DNA from: Eubacterium sp.
GTDB lineage: Bacteria; Bacillota; Clostridia; Lachnospirales; Lachnospiraceae
Length of the DNA: 44,003 bases
Direction: 5' to 3'
Assembly: GCA_017475235.1 (NCBI GenBank)
Contig: JAFVGA010000016.1
Span: 1 to 44,003, forward strand
A program made the translations under genes and the position numbers. The notes beneath the pieces were generated by a model. It was not told the DNA's origin. It saw only the letters and a program-made list of their open reading frames with translations, and searched no databases. This document shows positions 23,938-31,418 of the stretch, in pieces; position 1 is the first letter of the stretch; every line of letters begins with the position of its first letter.

Positions 23938-25697
23938 TGAAGAAGATACTTGAATTAATAACTGAAGAATTTGCAAATGCATTTGAGAGCAAGGGTTATG
24001 ACAAATCACTTGCTATAGTTGGTGTGTCTAACAGACCTGACCTTTGCGAGTTTCAGTGTAATGGCGCTATGGCTGGTGCAAAGAAATATGGAAAGGCTCC
24101 AATTGCAATTGCAGAAGATATAGTAGAAGAAGTTAAGGATAATGAAATGTTTTCTAAAGTGGAAGCAATCAATCCGGGCTTTATTAATATTGATTTGAAC
24201 AATGATTTTGTTGCTAAGTACTTAAATGATTTAGAAGATGCTGAGAACTTTGGTGTTGAAAAGCAAGACAAAACAATCGTGGTTGATTACGGCGGAGCTA
24301 ACGTTGCTAAGCCACTTCACGTCGGACACTTGCGTTCAGCAGTTATCGGCGAGAGCATTAAGAGAATTAAGGCATATATGGGCAACAAAGTTATTGGCGA
24401 TGTTCATCTTGGAGACTGGGGCCTTCAGATGGGACTAATCATTATGGAGTTGAAGGATAGAAAACCTGACCTTCCATACTTCGACGAAGACTTTGATGGC
24501 GAGTATCCAGAGGAAGCGCCATTTGATATTTCAGAGTTAGAAGAGATTTATCCAGCAGCTAGTGCAAAGGCAGCAGAGGATGAGGACTTCAAAGAGGCGG
24601 CTGGAGAAGCTACTAGAAAACTTCAGGATGGTTACAAACCATATCGTGCGCTATGGAAGCACATAATGAATGTTTCGCTTGAGGACTTAAAGAAGAATTA
24701 TGACAGATTGGATACACACTTTGATCTTTGGAAAGGTGAGAGTGATGCAAATCCATATATTGAAGATTTGATTCAAGAATTAATCGACAAAGGACTTGCT
24801 TTCGAGAGCGAAGGTGCTTTGGTTGTAGATATAAAGAAGGATGATGACAAGAAAGAGTATCCACCATGTATTGTTAGAAAGTCTGACGGTGCGGCTCTTT
24901 ATGCCACATCTGATTTAGGAACAATTATTGAGCGTGAGAAAGAATTTGAACCGGATGAGTATATCTACATTACAGATAAGCGTCAGGAACTTCACTTTAC
25001 TCAAGTGTTCCGTGTTGCTAAGATGGCAAAATTTGTGCCAGAAGATAGAGACATGAACTTTATCGGATTTGGTACAGTTAATGGTAAAGATGGAAAGCCA
25101 TTTAAGACTCGTGACGGTGGAGTTTATCGTCTAGAGTATTTGATTGATGATATAAACGAAGCAGTCTTCGAGAAGATGAAAGAGAATAAGTCTTTGGATG
25201 AAGACGAGGCTAAGAAAGTTTCAGAGATTGTTGGTTTGGCGGCTTTGAAGTATGGAGATCTTTCGAACCAAGCTAACAAAGACTATATCTTCGACTTAGA
25301 GAAGTTTGCATCATTTGAAGGAAACACAGGACCTTACATTCTTTACACAATTGTTCGTATTAAATCTATTTTAGAGAAATATAAAGCAGAGGGCGGAAGC
25401 CTAGATAATTTAGAAATAAAGGCGAGCGATAACGAGACTCAAAACAAACTTATGCTAGAAATCACGAAGGTAAACGAAGTGATTGAATCAGCATCAGATG
25501 AACTTGCTCCTCACAGAATTTGTCAGTATGTGTATGAACTATCAAATGTGTTTAACAGTTTCTATCACAACACAAAGATATTGGCAGAGGAAGACGAGGA
25601 TAAGAAGAAAGGCTATATCGCTTTACTAGATCTAACAAAGAGTGTTCTTGAGACAGGAATTGATTTGCTAGGATTTAGCGCACCAGATAAAATGTAA
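23937..25697 (+). CDS. argS: Arginyl-tRNA synthetase
   Basis: Class I synthetase charging tRNA-Arg; 586 residues, within the usual 550-600. The N-terminal Arg-tRNA-synthetase domain covers about 1-100. HVGH (128-131) in AKPLHVGHLRSAVIGES is the HIGH signature. The degenerate KMSKS loop lies in DGKPFKTRDGG. The C-terminal DALR anticodon-binding domain includes YVYELSNVFNSFYH. It overlaps the preceding pyrophosphorylase gene by one base, so it probably depends on that gene for translation, and it ends at a strong terminator. Confidence 0.95.
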   Translation: MKKILELITEEFANAFESKGYDKSLAIVGVSNRPDLCEFQCNGAMAGAKKYGKAPIAIAEDIVEEVKDNEMFSKVEAINPGFINIDLNNDFVAKYLNDLEDAENFGVEKQDKTIVVDYGGANVAKPLHVGHLRSAVIGESIKRIKAYMGNKVIGDVHLGDWGLQMGLIIMELKDRKPDLPYFDEDFDGEYPEEAPFDISELEEIYPAASAKAAEDEDFKEAAGEATRKLQDGYKPYRALWKHIMNVSLEDLKKNYDRLDTHFDLWKGESDANPYIEDLIQELIDKGLAFESEGALVVDIKKDDDKKEYPPCIVRKSDGAALYATSDLGTIIEREKEFEPDEYIYITDKRQELHFTQVFRVAKMAKFVPEDRDMNFIGFGTVNGKDGKPFKTRDGGVYRLEYLIDDINEAVFEKMKENKSLDEDEAKKVSEIVGLAALKYGDLSNQANKDYIFDLEKFASFEGNTGPYILYTIVRIKSILEKYKAEGGSLDNLEIKASDNETQNKLMLEITKVNEVIESASDELAPHRICQYVYELSNVFNSFYHNTKILAEEDEDKKKGYIALLDLTKSVLETGIDLLGFSAPDKM

Positions 25698-25701
25698 AAC
25701 T

Positions 25702-25731
25702 AAATGGACCCAGAATTTGGGTCCATTTTTT
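25702..25731 (+). terminator. Intrinsic terminator after argS
   Basis: AAATGGACCCA (25702-25712) pairs perfectly with TGGGTCCATTT (25718-25728) around GAATT, and T continues to 25731. Confidence 0.93.
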
Positions 25732-25740
25732 GATGGCAAT

Positions 25741-25772
25741 AAAAAAGGGATTCGGTTAATCCGAATCCCTTT
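25741..25772 (-). terminator. Intrinsic terminator of the minus-strand membrane-protein gene
   Basis: AAAGGGATTCGG (25744-25755) and CCGAATCCCTTT (25761-25772) form a perfect stem. Read on the minus strand the hairpin ends in six T (25746-25741). It lies 10 bases after the argS terminator and faces it. Confidence 0.9.
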
Positions 25773-25777
25773 AAATA

Positions 25778-26155
25778 CTATTTCTTTTTAGTAGTTTCAG
25801 CAACTTTCTTTGTAGTCTTTACAGCCTTCTTAGAAGCTTTTGCTTTCTGTGTTGCTGGCTGTGTTTCAGGTTTTGCTGTTGTGTATTGTACGTTAGGGTC
25901 TGTAGCCTGAATTAGTACCTGTCTAATACTCTGAATCTCTTGACTTGAGTATGATCTAGGTTCTGTAGGTGGAGTATAACATCCACTTTGTTTTGCAACA
26001 GATATTCCTAAGTACCCAATGATACCGATAGCTACAATAGCTGTGATAGCATAAGGTAAAACTTTCTTTATTATAGATAAAACTTTGTTTTTCTTTTTTG
26101 GATTTTTACGATTTTGCTTTTGTTGTTTATATTTATCAACTTTTGCCTGACTCAT
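25778..26155 (-). CDS. Single-pass membrane protein with basic tails, unknown function
   Basis: A 125-residue protein. The first 27 residues are rich in Lys, Gln and Asn. One helix (about 33-53, LPYAITAIVAIGIIGYLGISV) crosses the membrane, and the positive N-terminal side suggests that end is cytoplasmic. The outer part contains a short Pro/Ser/Gln region and ends in about 25 residues of Lys, Ala and Thr, resembling histone-H1-type tails. GAGGTAATAATA stands before the ATG. It is a single gene on the minus strand with its own terminator. I recognise no family; binding to anionic wall polymer or to nucleic acid by the tail is a guess. Confidence 0.7.
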   Translation of the reverse strand: MSQAKVDKYKQQKQNRKNPKKKNKVLSIIKKVLPYAITAIVAIGIIGYLGISVAKQSGCYTPPTEPRSYSSQEIQSIRQVLIQATDPNVQYTTAKPETQPATQKAKASKKAVKTTKKVAETTKKK

Positions 26156-26208
26156 TATTATTACCTCTCATAATCAAAAATCTTTTAATATTATAAAACA
26201 AAGTGTAC

Positions 26209-26237
26209 TGTAAAACAAGAACTAATTATGATATACT
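26209..26237 (+). promoter_or_regulatory. Extended -10 promoter of the HAD phosphatase operon
   Basis: TGATATACT (26229-26237) is an extended -10, with a weak TGTAAA -35 (26209-26214) 17 bases upstream. Its start point near 26244 falls after the ATG at 26240, which is why that ATG cannot be the translation start. Confidence 0.55.
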
Positions 26238-26269
26238 GAATGTCGAGAATTAAAGGAGAAATAGGGCTT

Positions 26270-26923
26270 TTGAAGAAGTATAATTACGTTATTTTTGACT
26301 TGGATGGGACGCTTAGCGACTCCAAAGAAGGCATAACAAAAAGCGTTCAGTATGCACTAGAAAAAGTCGGAATAATTGAAGAAAATTTAGAAGATTTAGA
26401 GCATTTTGTAGGCCCACCGATGGTTGAACAGTACATGAAGGTTTATGGAATGTCTAAAGATAAAGCCTTTGAAACTCTTGGTTACTATAGGGAGAGATAT
26501 ACTCCGATTGGAATTTATGAGACGAAGGCCTATCCTGGAGTGAAGGAAATCCTTGATGCCCTAAAAGAGAATAACGTAAAATTAGGAATGGCTACATCTA
26601 AACCAGAGGGAATGGCTGTAGAAGTGGCAAAGTTTTTAGAGATAGAAGATTACTTTGATATTATATGTGGAGCAGATCTTAAAGGTCCTCGTCAAAGTAA
26701 GGCTGACGTATTAAATAAGTTGTTTGAAAATTCAGACTTTGTAAAAGATGAATCAGTTTTAGTGGGAGATACTCACTACGATGTTGAAGGCGCTAACGAA
26801 GTAGGAATAGACTGTGTTGGCATTGGCTGGGGCATGGGTACTGATGAAGAGATGATGGATGCCGGAGCTAACGGTGTCTTTGACGAATACGAAACATTAA
26901 TTGATTACTTACTAGGAGAATAA
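26270..26923 (+). CDS. HAD-superfamily phosphatase, phosphoglycolate phosphatase-like
   Basis: A 217-residue HAD hydrolase with cap domain. FDLDGTLSD at the N-terminus holds the nucleophile and acid Asp pair, ATSKPEG is motif II (Ser), the Lys of motif III lies in PRQSKADV, and VGDTHYDVEGA is motif IV. The overall shape is Gph/PpaX-like; the substrate may be phosphoglycolate, pyrophosphate or a sugar phosphate. The TTG start at 26270 follows TAAAGGAGAA at 11 bases and gives the usual KKYNYVIFDLDGT opening. The ATG at 26240 is ahead of the probable transcript start. A CPBP-protease gene begins two bases after the stop. Confidence 0.82.
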   Translation: MKKYNYVIFDLDGTLSDSKEGITKSVQYALEKVGIIEENLEDLEHFVGPPMVEQYMKVYGMSKDKAFETLGYYRERYTPIGIYETKAYPGVKEILDALKENNVKLGMATSKPEGMAVEVAKFLEIEDYFDIICGADLKGPRQSKADVLNKLFENSDFVKDESVLVGDTHYDVEGANEVGIDCVGIGWGMGTDEEMMDAGANGVFDEYETLIDYLLGE

Positions 26924-26924
26924 A

Positions 26925-27800
26925 GTGAAGAATAGAGAAAGAGTTACAATTGGACATTTATGGGGAGCTTTTTATCCAGTACTTTTGTATTTTGGTATAA
27001 CAATAGTTGCTGGTGTTATTCTTATGGTTATGGCTTACTTGGAGGGCAAACTAGTTATACAGAATGGCAAAATTGATGTAAGTCAACTAGGCGATAGTTT
27101 TTCGCTAATGCTCACTTTCTTCGGTGCGCTTATGACTGTTCCGTTTCTTATTCTTATCAAGCATCTTGACTTGAAAAAGCAGAAACTAATAGGGGCATAC
27201 GGATATAAATCAGTTGCTATTCCTAAATACTTATTGATCATTCCTTTTGCTGTTACATTTATGTATTCGGCAAATATGATTGTGACAATGATAGAAAAAA
27301 TATTCCCAAGTATTTCACATTCCTTTGACGAGACCGCAAAAGCAATTTATGGAGCAAATATTTACTTGCAGATTGCAACAGCTGTTATCTTAGGACCGAT
27401 TGTTGAGGAATTGATTTTCAGAGGCCTTATGTACATAAGACTTAAGAGAATGTTTGGCGGAGCAGTGGCAGCATTGGTTACAGGACTTATTTTTGGAATA
27501 TACCATATGAATATTTCGCAAGGAATATATGCGTTCATATTCAGTTATGCTGCAATCTTTGTTTATGAAAAGTACAAGAATATTTGTGCGCCAATTATAT
27601 TCCATATGGCTGCAAATGGAATATCAGTACTTGTAAGTTTTCTGTTTAAAGATTATAATACTTCTTCAGGTAGTGTTCAGAATAGCGCTTCAAATTCAAC
27701 CGGATGGGCGTCACTATTATTAGTGTTTGGCGTGAGCACATTGCTGTGTGTTATGTTCGGATTACTAATTAAGAATTTTGTAAATCCTAAAAAGAAATAG
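26925..27800 (+). CDS. CPBP-family intramembrane metalloprotease
   Basis: A 291-residue polytopic membrane protein with about seven or eight hydrophobic helices. The CPBP/Rce1 signature is present: EELIFRG is the EExxxR motif and the second motif is GIYHMN, which supply the zinc-binding and catalytic Glu/His residues. Family members cleave or process membrane-embedded peptides and often protect against bacteriocins; here the substrate is unknown. It starts with GTG one base after the HAD gene's stop codon, so its translation is coupled. Next comes a glycosyltransferase, also tightly packed, suggesting a small envelope-related operon. Confidence 0.85.
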   Translation: MKNRERVTIGHLWGAFYPVLLYFGITIVAGVILMVMAYLEGKLVIQNGKIDVSQLGDSFSLMLTFFGALMTVPFLILIKHLDLKKQKLIGAYGYKSVAIPKYLLIIPFAVTFMYSANMIVTMIEKIFPSISHSFDETAKAIYGANIYLQIATAVILGPIVEELIFRGLMYIRLKRMFGGAVAALVTGLIFGIYHMNISQGIYAFIFSYAAIFVYEKYKNICAPIIFHMAANGISVLVSFLFKDYNTSSGSVQNSASNSTGWASLLLVFGVSTLLCVMFGLLIKNFVNPKKK

Positions 27801-27812
27801 ATGGAGACAACG

Positions 27813-28826
27813 ATGAAGTTACTGACGGTAGCAATACCTTGTTACAATTCAGAAGAGTATATGGAAAAGAGCATTAGAAGTGCTCTTAATGGTGGTGAAA
27901 AAGTAGAAGTGTTGATCATTGACGATGGTTCAACAGATTCTACTTTGGAGATTGCCAAAAAGTATGAGAAAAAATTCCCTGACATAGTTAGGGTTATTCA
28001 TAAAGAAAACGGTGGACATGGTGATGCAGTAAATGCAGGTATTAAAAATGCCACTGGTATTTACTTTAAAGTTTTGGATAGTGATGATGTCTTGGGTAAA
28101 AAAGCAATGATCAGAGTGCTTGCTTTCCTAGAGAACGCAGTGACTAACGATATGGACATCGATATGGTTATCACCAACTTTATGTATGACAAGCAAGGCG
28201 TTAAGCGCAAAAAGATTATGAAATATAAATCTGCTATGCCAGTCGATAAAGTGTTTACTTGGGATGATGTTAAATTAGGACAGACTCAGTATTTATTGAT
28301 GCATTCAGTAATGTATAGAACAGCAGTGCTTCGTGAATCTGGACTAGAACTTCCAAAGCACACATTCTATGTTGATAACATTTATGTATTTACACCATTG
28401 CCATACGTTAGAAAGATTTACTATTTGGATATAGTTTTCTATAAATACTATATTGGAAGAGAAGATCAATCAGTAAATGAATCGGTAATGATTAAGAGAC
28501 TTGACCAGCAGTATCGTGTTACTCGAATTATGCTTGATGATTACTGCGGTATGCATCTCACAAACAAAAACTTAGATAAAGTATTAGTTCATTACTTCGA
28601 CATGATGATGTGTATATCAACAATTATGTCTTTGAGAGAGGGTTCAAGACTTAGATTAAAAGATAAAGATGAATTATGGGCACATCTAGAGGCAAAGAAT
28701 CCTGAACTATATAAAAAGGTTAGGAAGTCACTTCTTGGAAGGTCGATGAACTTGCCAGGAAAGTATGGAAGAAAGACTTCAGAGTTTTTCTACAAAGTAG
28801 TTCAAAAGATATTTGGATTTAACTAA
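27813..28826 (+). CDS. Family 2 glycosyltransferase
   Basis: A 337-residue GT-A fold enzyme. LTVAIPCYNSEEYMEKSI opens the nucleotide-sugar domain, IIDDGSTDSTLEIA and KVLDSDDVLG give the UDP- and metal-binding Asp residues, and NGGHGDAVNAGI is a typical GT2 segment. There are no transmembrane helices, so it is cytoplasmic or peripherally bound. I start at the ATG at 27813, with GGAG six bases upstream; an ATG four codons earlier abuts the CPBP gene stop and has no good ribosome site. It ends the HAD-CPBP-GT2 operon at a bidirectional terminator. The sugar and acceptor are unknown; a cell-surface glycan is likely. Confidence 0.85.
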   Translation: MKLLTVAIPCYNSEEYMEKSIRSALNGGEKVEVLIIDDGSTDSTLEIAKKYEKKFPDIVRVIHKENGGHGDAVNAGIKNATGIYFKVLDSDDVLGKKAMIRVLAFLENAVTNDMDIDMVITNFMYDKQGVKRKKIMKYKSAMPVDKVFTWDDVKLGQTQYLLMHSVMYRTAVLRESGLELPKHTFYVDNIYVFTPLPYVRKIYYLDIVFYKYYIGREDQSVNESVMIKRLDQQYRVTRIMLDDYCGMHLTNKNLDKVLVHYFDMMMCISTIMSLREGSRLRLKDKDELWAHLEAKNPELYKKVRKSLLGRSMNLPGKYGRKTSEFFYKVVQKIFGFN

Positions 28827-28831
28827 AATAA

Positions 28832-28867
28832 AAAACGGTCGCTAATTTGCGACCGTTTTATTTTTTT
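28832..28867. terminator. Bidirectional terminator between the GT2 and PAP2 genes
   Basis: AAAACGGTCGC (28832-28842) pairs perfectly with GCGACCGTTTT (28849-28859). A T run on the plus strand (28861-28867) and an A run on the other side let it stop transcription from both convergent genes. Confidence 0.9.
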
Positions 28868-28871
28868 GTTG

Positions 28872-29543
28872 TTATTCTGGAAATTCTGTATTCTTAAATG
28901 CGACTTTGAAGATGACGAAGTATAGGATGAATGATAGTAGTGCTCCAGCTACTAGGTCAACTATCGAGTGCTGTTTTAAGAATATTGTTGAAAGGCAAAT
29001 GCAAATTGTCACGATTAGTGAAATTGCCTTTATTCGTTTTCCGGCTACTGTATGTTTCAATGTGTTGCTGTGTACTAGACAAATGTGAGCTGAGATAGTA
29101 GCAAACACATGTATACTTGGCAAAACATTCGTTGGTGTATCAGTTGTGTACAAAAATCGAACTATGTTACCAAGGAAGTTATGACTGATGTCGGCTGGAT
29201 TTACTCTTAGGTGCAATCCGTTTGGATAAACGGAACAAATAACTAGACAAATTGTCATACCTAAGAATTCATATGCACAAAGTCTGTAGAATTCATTCTT
29301 TCCTTGGAAGTAAATAAATATAAACACAACTGGAATGTACAAGAACCAAATAATGTATGGAATAATAAACCATTCATTAAAAGGTAGTACATCATCCAAT
29401 GGTATATGAATGAAATGCATACCCGGGTAATCAGCTGGATATGACTTCTCTAACAGCATGAACCATGGCATATAAATAAAGAAATATAGTAGTGGCCATG
29501 TCTGTTTTAAGTTTTGTGGTTTTAGCCTCTCTTTGTTAAACAT
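28872..29543 (-). CDS. Membrane PAP2-superfamily phosphatase
   Basis: A 223-residue protein with about six hydrophobic helices. The PAP2 motifs are present in modified form: VLPSIHVFAT replaces the usual PSGH (Ser, Ile, His), and FLKQHSIVDLVAG carries the last His and Asp. Members dephosphorylate lipid phosphates such as undecaprenyl diphosphate or phosphatidic acid, or transfer phosphate groups in inositol lipids. I choose the ATG at 29543: TATACT on this strand ends six bases before it, so a longer N-terminus would begin upstream of the transcript. There is no ribosome site, so the message is probably leaderless. The lipid substrate is unknown. Confidence 0.82.
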   Translation of the reverse strand: MFNKERLKPQNLKQTWPLLYFFIYMPWFMLLEKSYPADYPGMHFIHIPLDDVLPFNEWFIIPYIIWFLYIPVVFIFIYFQGKNEFYRLCAYEFLGMTICLVICSVYPNGLHLRVNPADISHNFLGNIVRFLYTTDTPTNVLPSIHVFATISAHICLVHSNTLKHTVAGKRIKAISLIVTICICLSTIFLKQHSIVDLVAGALLSFILYFVIFKVAFKNTEFPE

Positions 29544-29549
29544 AGGTGT

Positions 29550-29579
29550 AGTATAACACCCATATAAAGTGCTTGACAA
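29550..29579 (-). promoter_or_regulatory. Promoter of the PAP2 gene
   Basis: On the minus strand TTGTCA (29579-29574) and TATACT (29555-29550) are 18 bases apart. Its -35 overlaps the -35 of the divergent tRNA promoter. The -10 ends six bases before the ATG. Confidence 0.7.
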
Positions 29580-29601
29580 CTTTTTTATTAAAGTTTATAT
29601 T
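29573..29601 (+). promoter_or_regulatory. Promoter of the tRNA-Val/tRNA-Met unit
   Basis: TTGACA (29573-29578) and TATATT (29596-29601) are 17 bases apart, a near-perfect sigma-A promoter. The start point would be near 29608, about 19 bases before the first tRNA. Confidence 0.87.
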
Positions 29602-29626
29602 AGTAAGGCAGTCAAAATGCAAAAAA

Positions 29627-29699
29627 GGGATCTTAGCTCAGCTGGGAGAGCATCTGCCTTACAAGCAGAGGGTCACAGGTTCGAGCCCTGTAGGTCCCA
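29627..29699 (+). tRNA. tRNA-Val (anticodon TAC)
   Basis: A 73-base cloverleaf. Acceptor GGGATCT pairs with AGGTCCC with one G-T pair; discriminator A. The D arm holds AGCTCAGCTGGGAGAGC. The anticodon stem TCTGC/GCAGA encloses CTTACAA, giving TAC. The T arm is ACAGG-TTCGAGC-CCTGT. CCA is not encoded. Confidence 0.95.
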
Positions 29700-29706
29700 T
29701 TTATAT

Positions 29707-29780
29707 GGCTGGATAGCTCAGCTGGCTAGAGCACACGGTTCATACCCGTGGTGTCGGGAGTTCAAGTCTCTCTCCAGCCA
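29707..29780 (+). tRNA. tRNA-Met (elongator, anticodon CAT)
   Basis: A 74-base cloverleaf seven bases after tRNA-Val. Acceptor GGCTGGA pairs with TCCAGCC; discriminator A, no CCA. The anticodon stem CACGG/CCGTG encloses TTCATAC. Its anticodon arm and variable loop resemble elongator tRNA-Met of Bacillus. The isoleucine-lysidine type is less likely. Confidence 0.9.
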
Positions 29781-29782
29781 TT

Positions 29783-29808
29783 AGGAAACCTTAAAGGTTT
29801 CCTTTTTT
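29783..29808 (+). terminator. Intrinsic terminator after the tRNA pair
   Basis: AGGAAACC (29783-29790) pairs with GGTTTCCT (29796-29803) around TTAAA, followed by T to 29808. Confidence 0.9.
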
Positions 29809-29832
29809 ATTGTTAAAAATTAGCATAAAGTG

Positions 29833-29841
29833 TGGTAAAAT
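29833..29841 (+). promoter_or_regulatory. Extended -10 promoter before ispF
   Basis: TGGTAAAAT (29833-29841) is an extended -10 placed 25 bases after the tRNA terminator and 45 bases before the ispF ATG. No clear -35. The same TGGTAAAAT occurs at 36144-36152. Confidence 0.55.
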
Positions 29842-29886
29842 ATATAAACTAGCGCAATTGTGCGCTTTGTTAAGCGAGGTATTGAT

Positions 29887-30369
29887 ATGAGAGTAGGTAT
29901 TGGATACGACGTTCATAAGTTTGCAGAGGATAGAAAACTGATTTTAGGAGGAGTAGATATTCCTTATGAAAAAGGTTTGTTAGGTCATTCAGATGCAGAT
30001 GTTTTAGTGCATGCTGTAATGGATGCTATTCTTGGCGCGACAGGAATGGGTGACATTGGTCACTTGTTCCCAGACACTGATCCAGAGTTTGAAGGTATCT
30101 CAAGTATTGAGTTACTTAAGAGTGTAAGAAAACTTTTGGCAGCAAACAATTATACAGTTGGAAATATAGATGCCATTATTGTGGCAGAGCAACCAAAGAT
30201 TGCCCCATATAGAGAGCAGATGATTACAAACATCGCAGATGCGTTGAATATTGGAGAAGATAGAGTAAATATTAAAGCGACTACTGAAGAGGGACTTGGC
30301 TTTACAGGTAAGGGACTTGGTATTGCGTCTCAAGCAGTTGCTTTGATTGAAGATAGCATGAGCATTTAA
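29887..30369 (+). CDS. ispF: 2-C-methyl-D-erythritol 2,4-cyclodiphosphate synthase
   Basis: Fifth step of the MEP isoprenoid pathway, forming the cyclic diphosphate and releasing CMP. 160 residues fits the family. GYDVHKF has the zinc-binding Asp and His, [18 protein letters not shown] follows with the third His, and [15 protein letters not shown] is the C-terminal nucleotide-binding motif. The ATG at 29887 follows GCGAGG. A start at 29860 would lie before that ribosome site and is rejected. No other isoprenoid gene is in the window. An acetyltransferase gene follows after 33 bases, starting an operon that runs to tRNA-Thr. Confidence 0.95.
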   Translation: MRVGIGYDVHKFAEDRKLILGGVDIPYEKGLLGHSDADVLVHAVMDAILGATGMGDIGHLFPDTDPEFEGISSIELLKSVRKLLAANNYTVGNIDAIIVAEQPKIAPYREQMITNIADALNIGEDRVNIKATTEEGLGFTGKGLGIASQAVALIEDSMSI

Positions 30370-30402
30370 GTTTTTCACAATAATCATTAAAGGCGAGGAA
30401 AA

Positions 30403-31410
30403 ATGATTAGATATATAGAGAATGATGAAAAACAGAATATTCGCGAGCTCTACGAAGAATGTTTCAGTGACTCAAGAGAACTAACGGATTACTATTTTGA
30501 AAACAGACTTCCTAAGAACTTTGTCGCGGTCAACGAGAAGGACGGTCAGATTGTGAGCGGTCTTCATTTGGTGCCAAAGACAGCGGTCATCGGAAAACTT
30601 AAATCTCGAGTTATGTACATTTATGGAATTGGTACAAGACAGTACGCTAGACAGCAGGGCAATATGAGTGAACTTATGAGAAGTGTTATCACTGATATGT
30701 ACCAAGATATGGAAGCGTTCACATACCTTATCCCAACTGACAAGATGAGTGCGGACATCTGTAAGAGATATGGTTTTGAATATGTAATGGACAAGCCGTT
30801 TACAAAGCCAATGGAAAATTGGAAAAAGGCCACCCACTCATTGATTTTACGTAAAGCAGACAAAACTGACTTAGTTAGACTTTCAATTTTTGCTCAGTCA
30901 AATACTGAGAATAAATACAAAGTGACACTTTCCAAAGATGGTGACTACTTCAAAGAACTCACAACCCTTATTGATGTGGAGGGTGGAGAGATTGAAGTAT
31001 ATGTTGAGAACAAGGTAATTATGGGTTACCGAGTTTGGATTGGTAACGAGATCTACGAAGAAGTCCTAGACCCAAGCATTCAATCAATGAGCTATTATGA
31101 GAATGAGGGAAGTCCTTATTTGATGGCAAGAATTATGAGTGTTAGAAAAACACTAAGGATGTTAGGCTTCTATGGAAATGGAACAGTTATTATTCGAATT
31201 TCAGATCCAGTTATTTCAGAGAACAATGGAACATTTAAATTCACATATCATCACGGCTCTGTGAAGATGGACAGACTTGATGACGATGTAGTTCCAGAAA
31301 TTGATGTGACAATAGGTGAGTTGACAGCGCACGTGTTTGGCTATAGTCAGATTGAAGGATTGCCAAGTGTAGCTGAAAGCAGCACAGTATTTATAAATGA
31401 TTATATTTAG
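30403..31410 (+). CDS. GNAT-family N-acetyltransferase, Eis-like two-domain
   Basis: A 335-residue protein. The N-terminal GNAT domain (about 1-135) has [13 protein letters not shown] and [21 protein letters not shown], in which RQQGNMS occupies the acetyl-CoA pyrophosphate loop. The C-terminal part (about 240-335) resembles the SCP2-like end of Eis-type acetyltransferases, ending in [22 protein letters not shown]. Eis-like enzymes acetylate amines, including aminoglycosides and protein Lys residues; the substrate here is not known. It is eight bases before cysS in the same direction. Confidence 0.78.
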   Translation: MIRYIENDEKQNIRELYEECFSDSRELTDYYFENRLPKNFVAVNEKDGQIVSGLHLVPKTAVIGKLKSRVMYIYGIGTRQYARQQGNMSELMRSVITDMYQDMEAFTYLIPTDKMSADICKRYGFEYVMDKPFTKPMENWKKATHSLILRKADKTDLVRLSIFAQSNTENKYKVTLSKDGDYFKELTTLIDVEGGEIEVYVENKVIMGYRVWIGNEIYEEVLDPSIQSMSYYENEGSPYLMARIMSVRKTLRMLGFYGNGTVIIRISDPVISENNGTFKFTYHHGSVKMDRLDDDVVPEIDVTIGELTAHVFGYSQIEGLPSVAESSTVFINDYI

Positions 31411-31418
31411 GAGTAGAT

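Noticed and set aside
26240-26269. ATG start for the HAD phosphatase at 26240
   Set aside because: It lies before the likely transcript start of the extended -10 at 26229-26237, and TTG 26270 follows TAAAGGAGAA.
29544-29579. Twelve more residues at the PAP2 N-terminus
   Set aside because: They would be encoded across the promoter itself, upstream of the expected transcript start.
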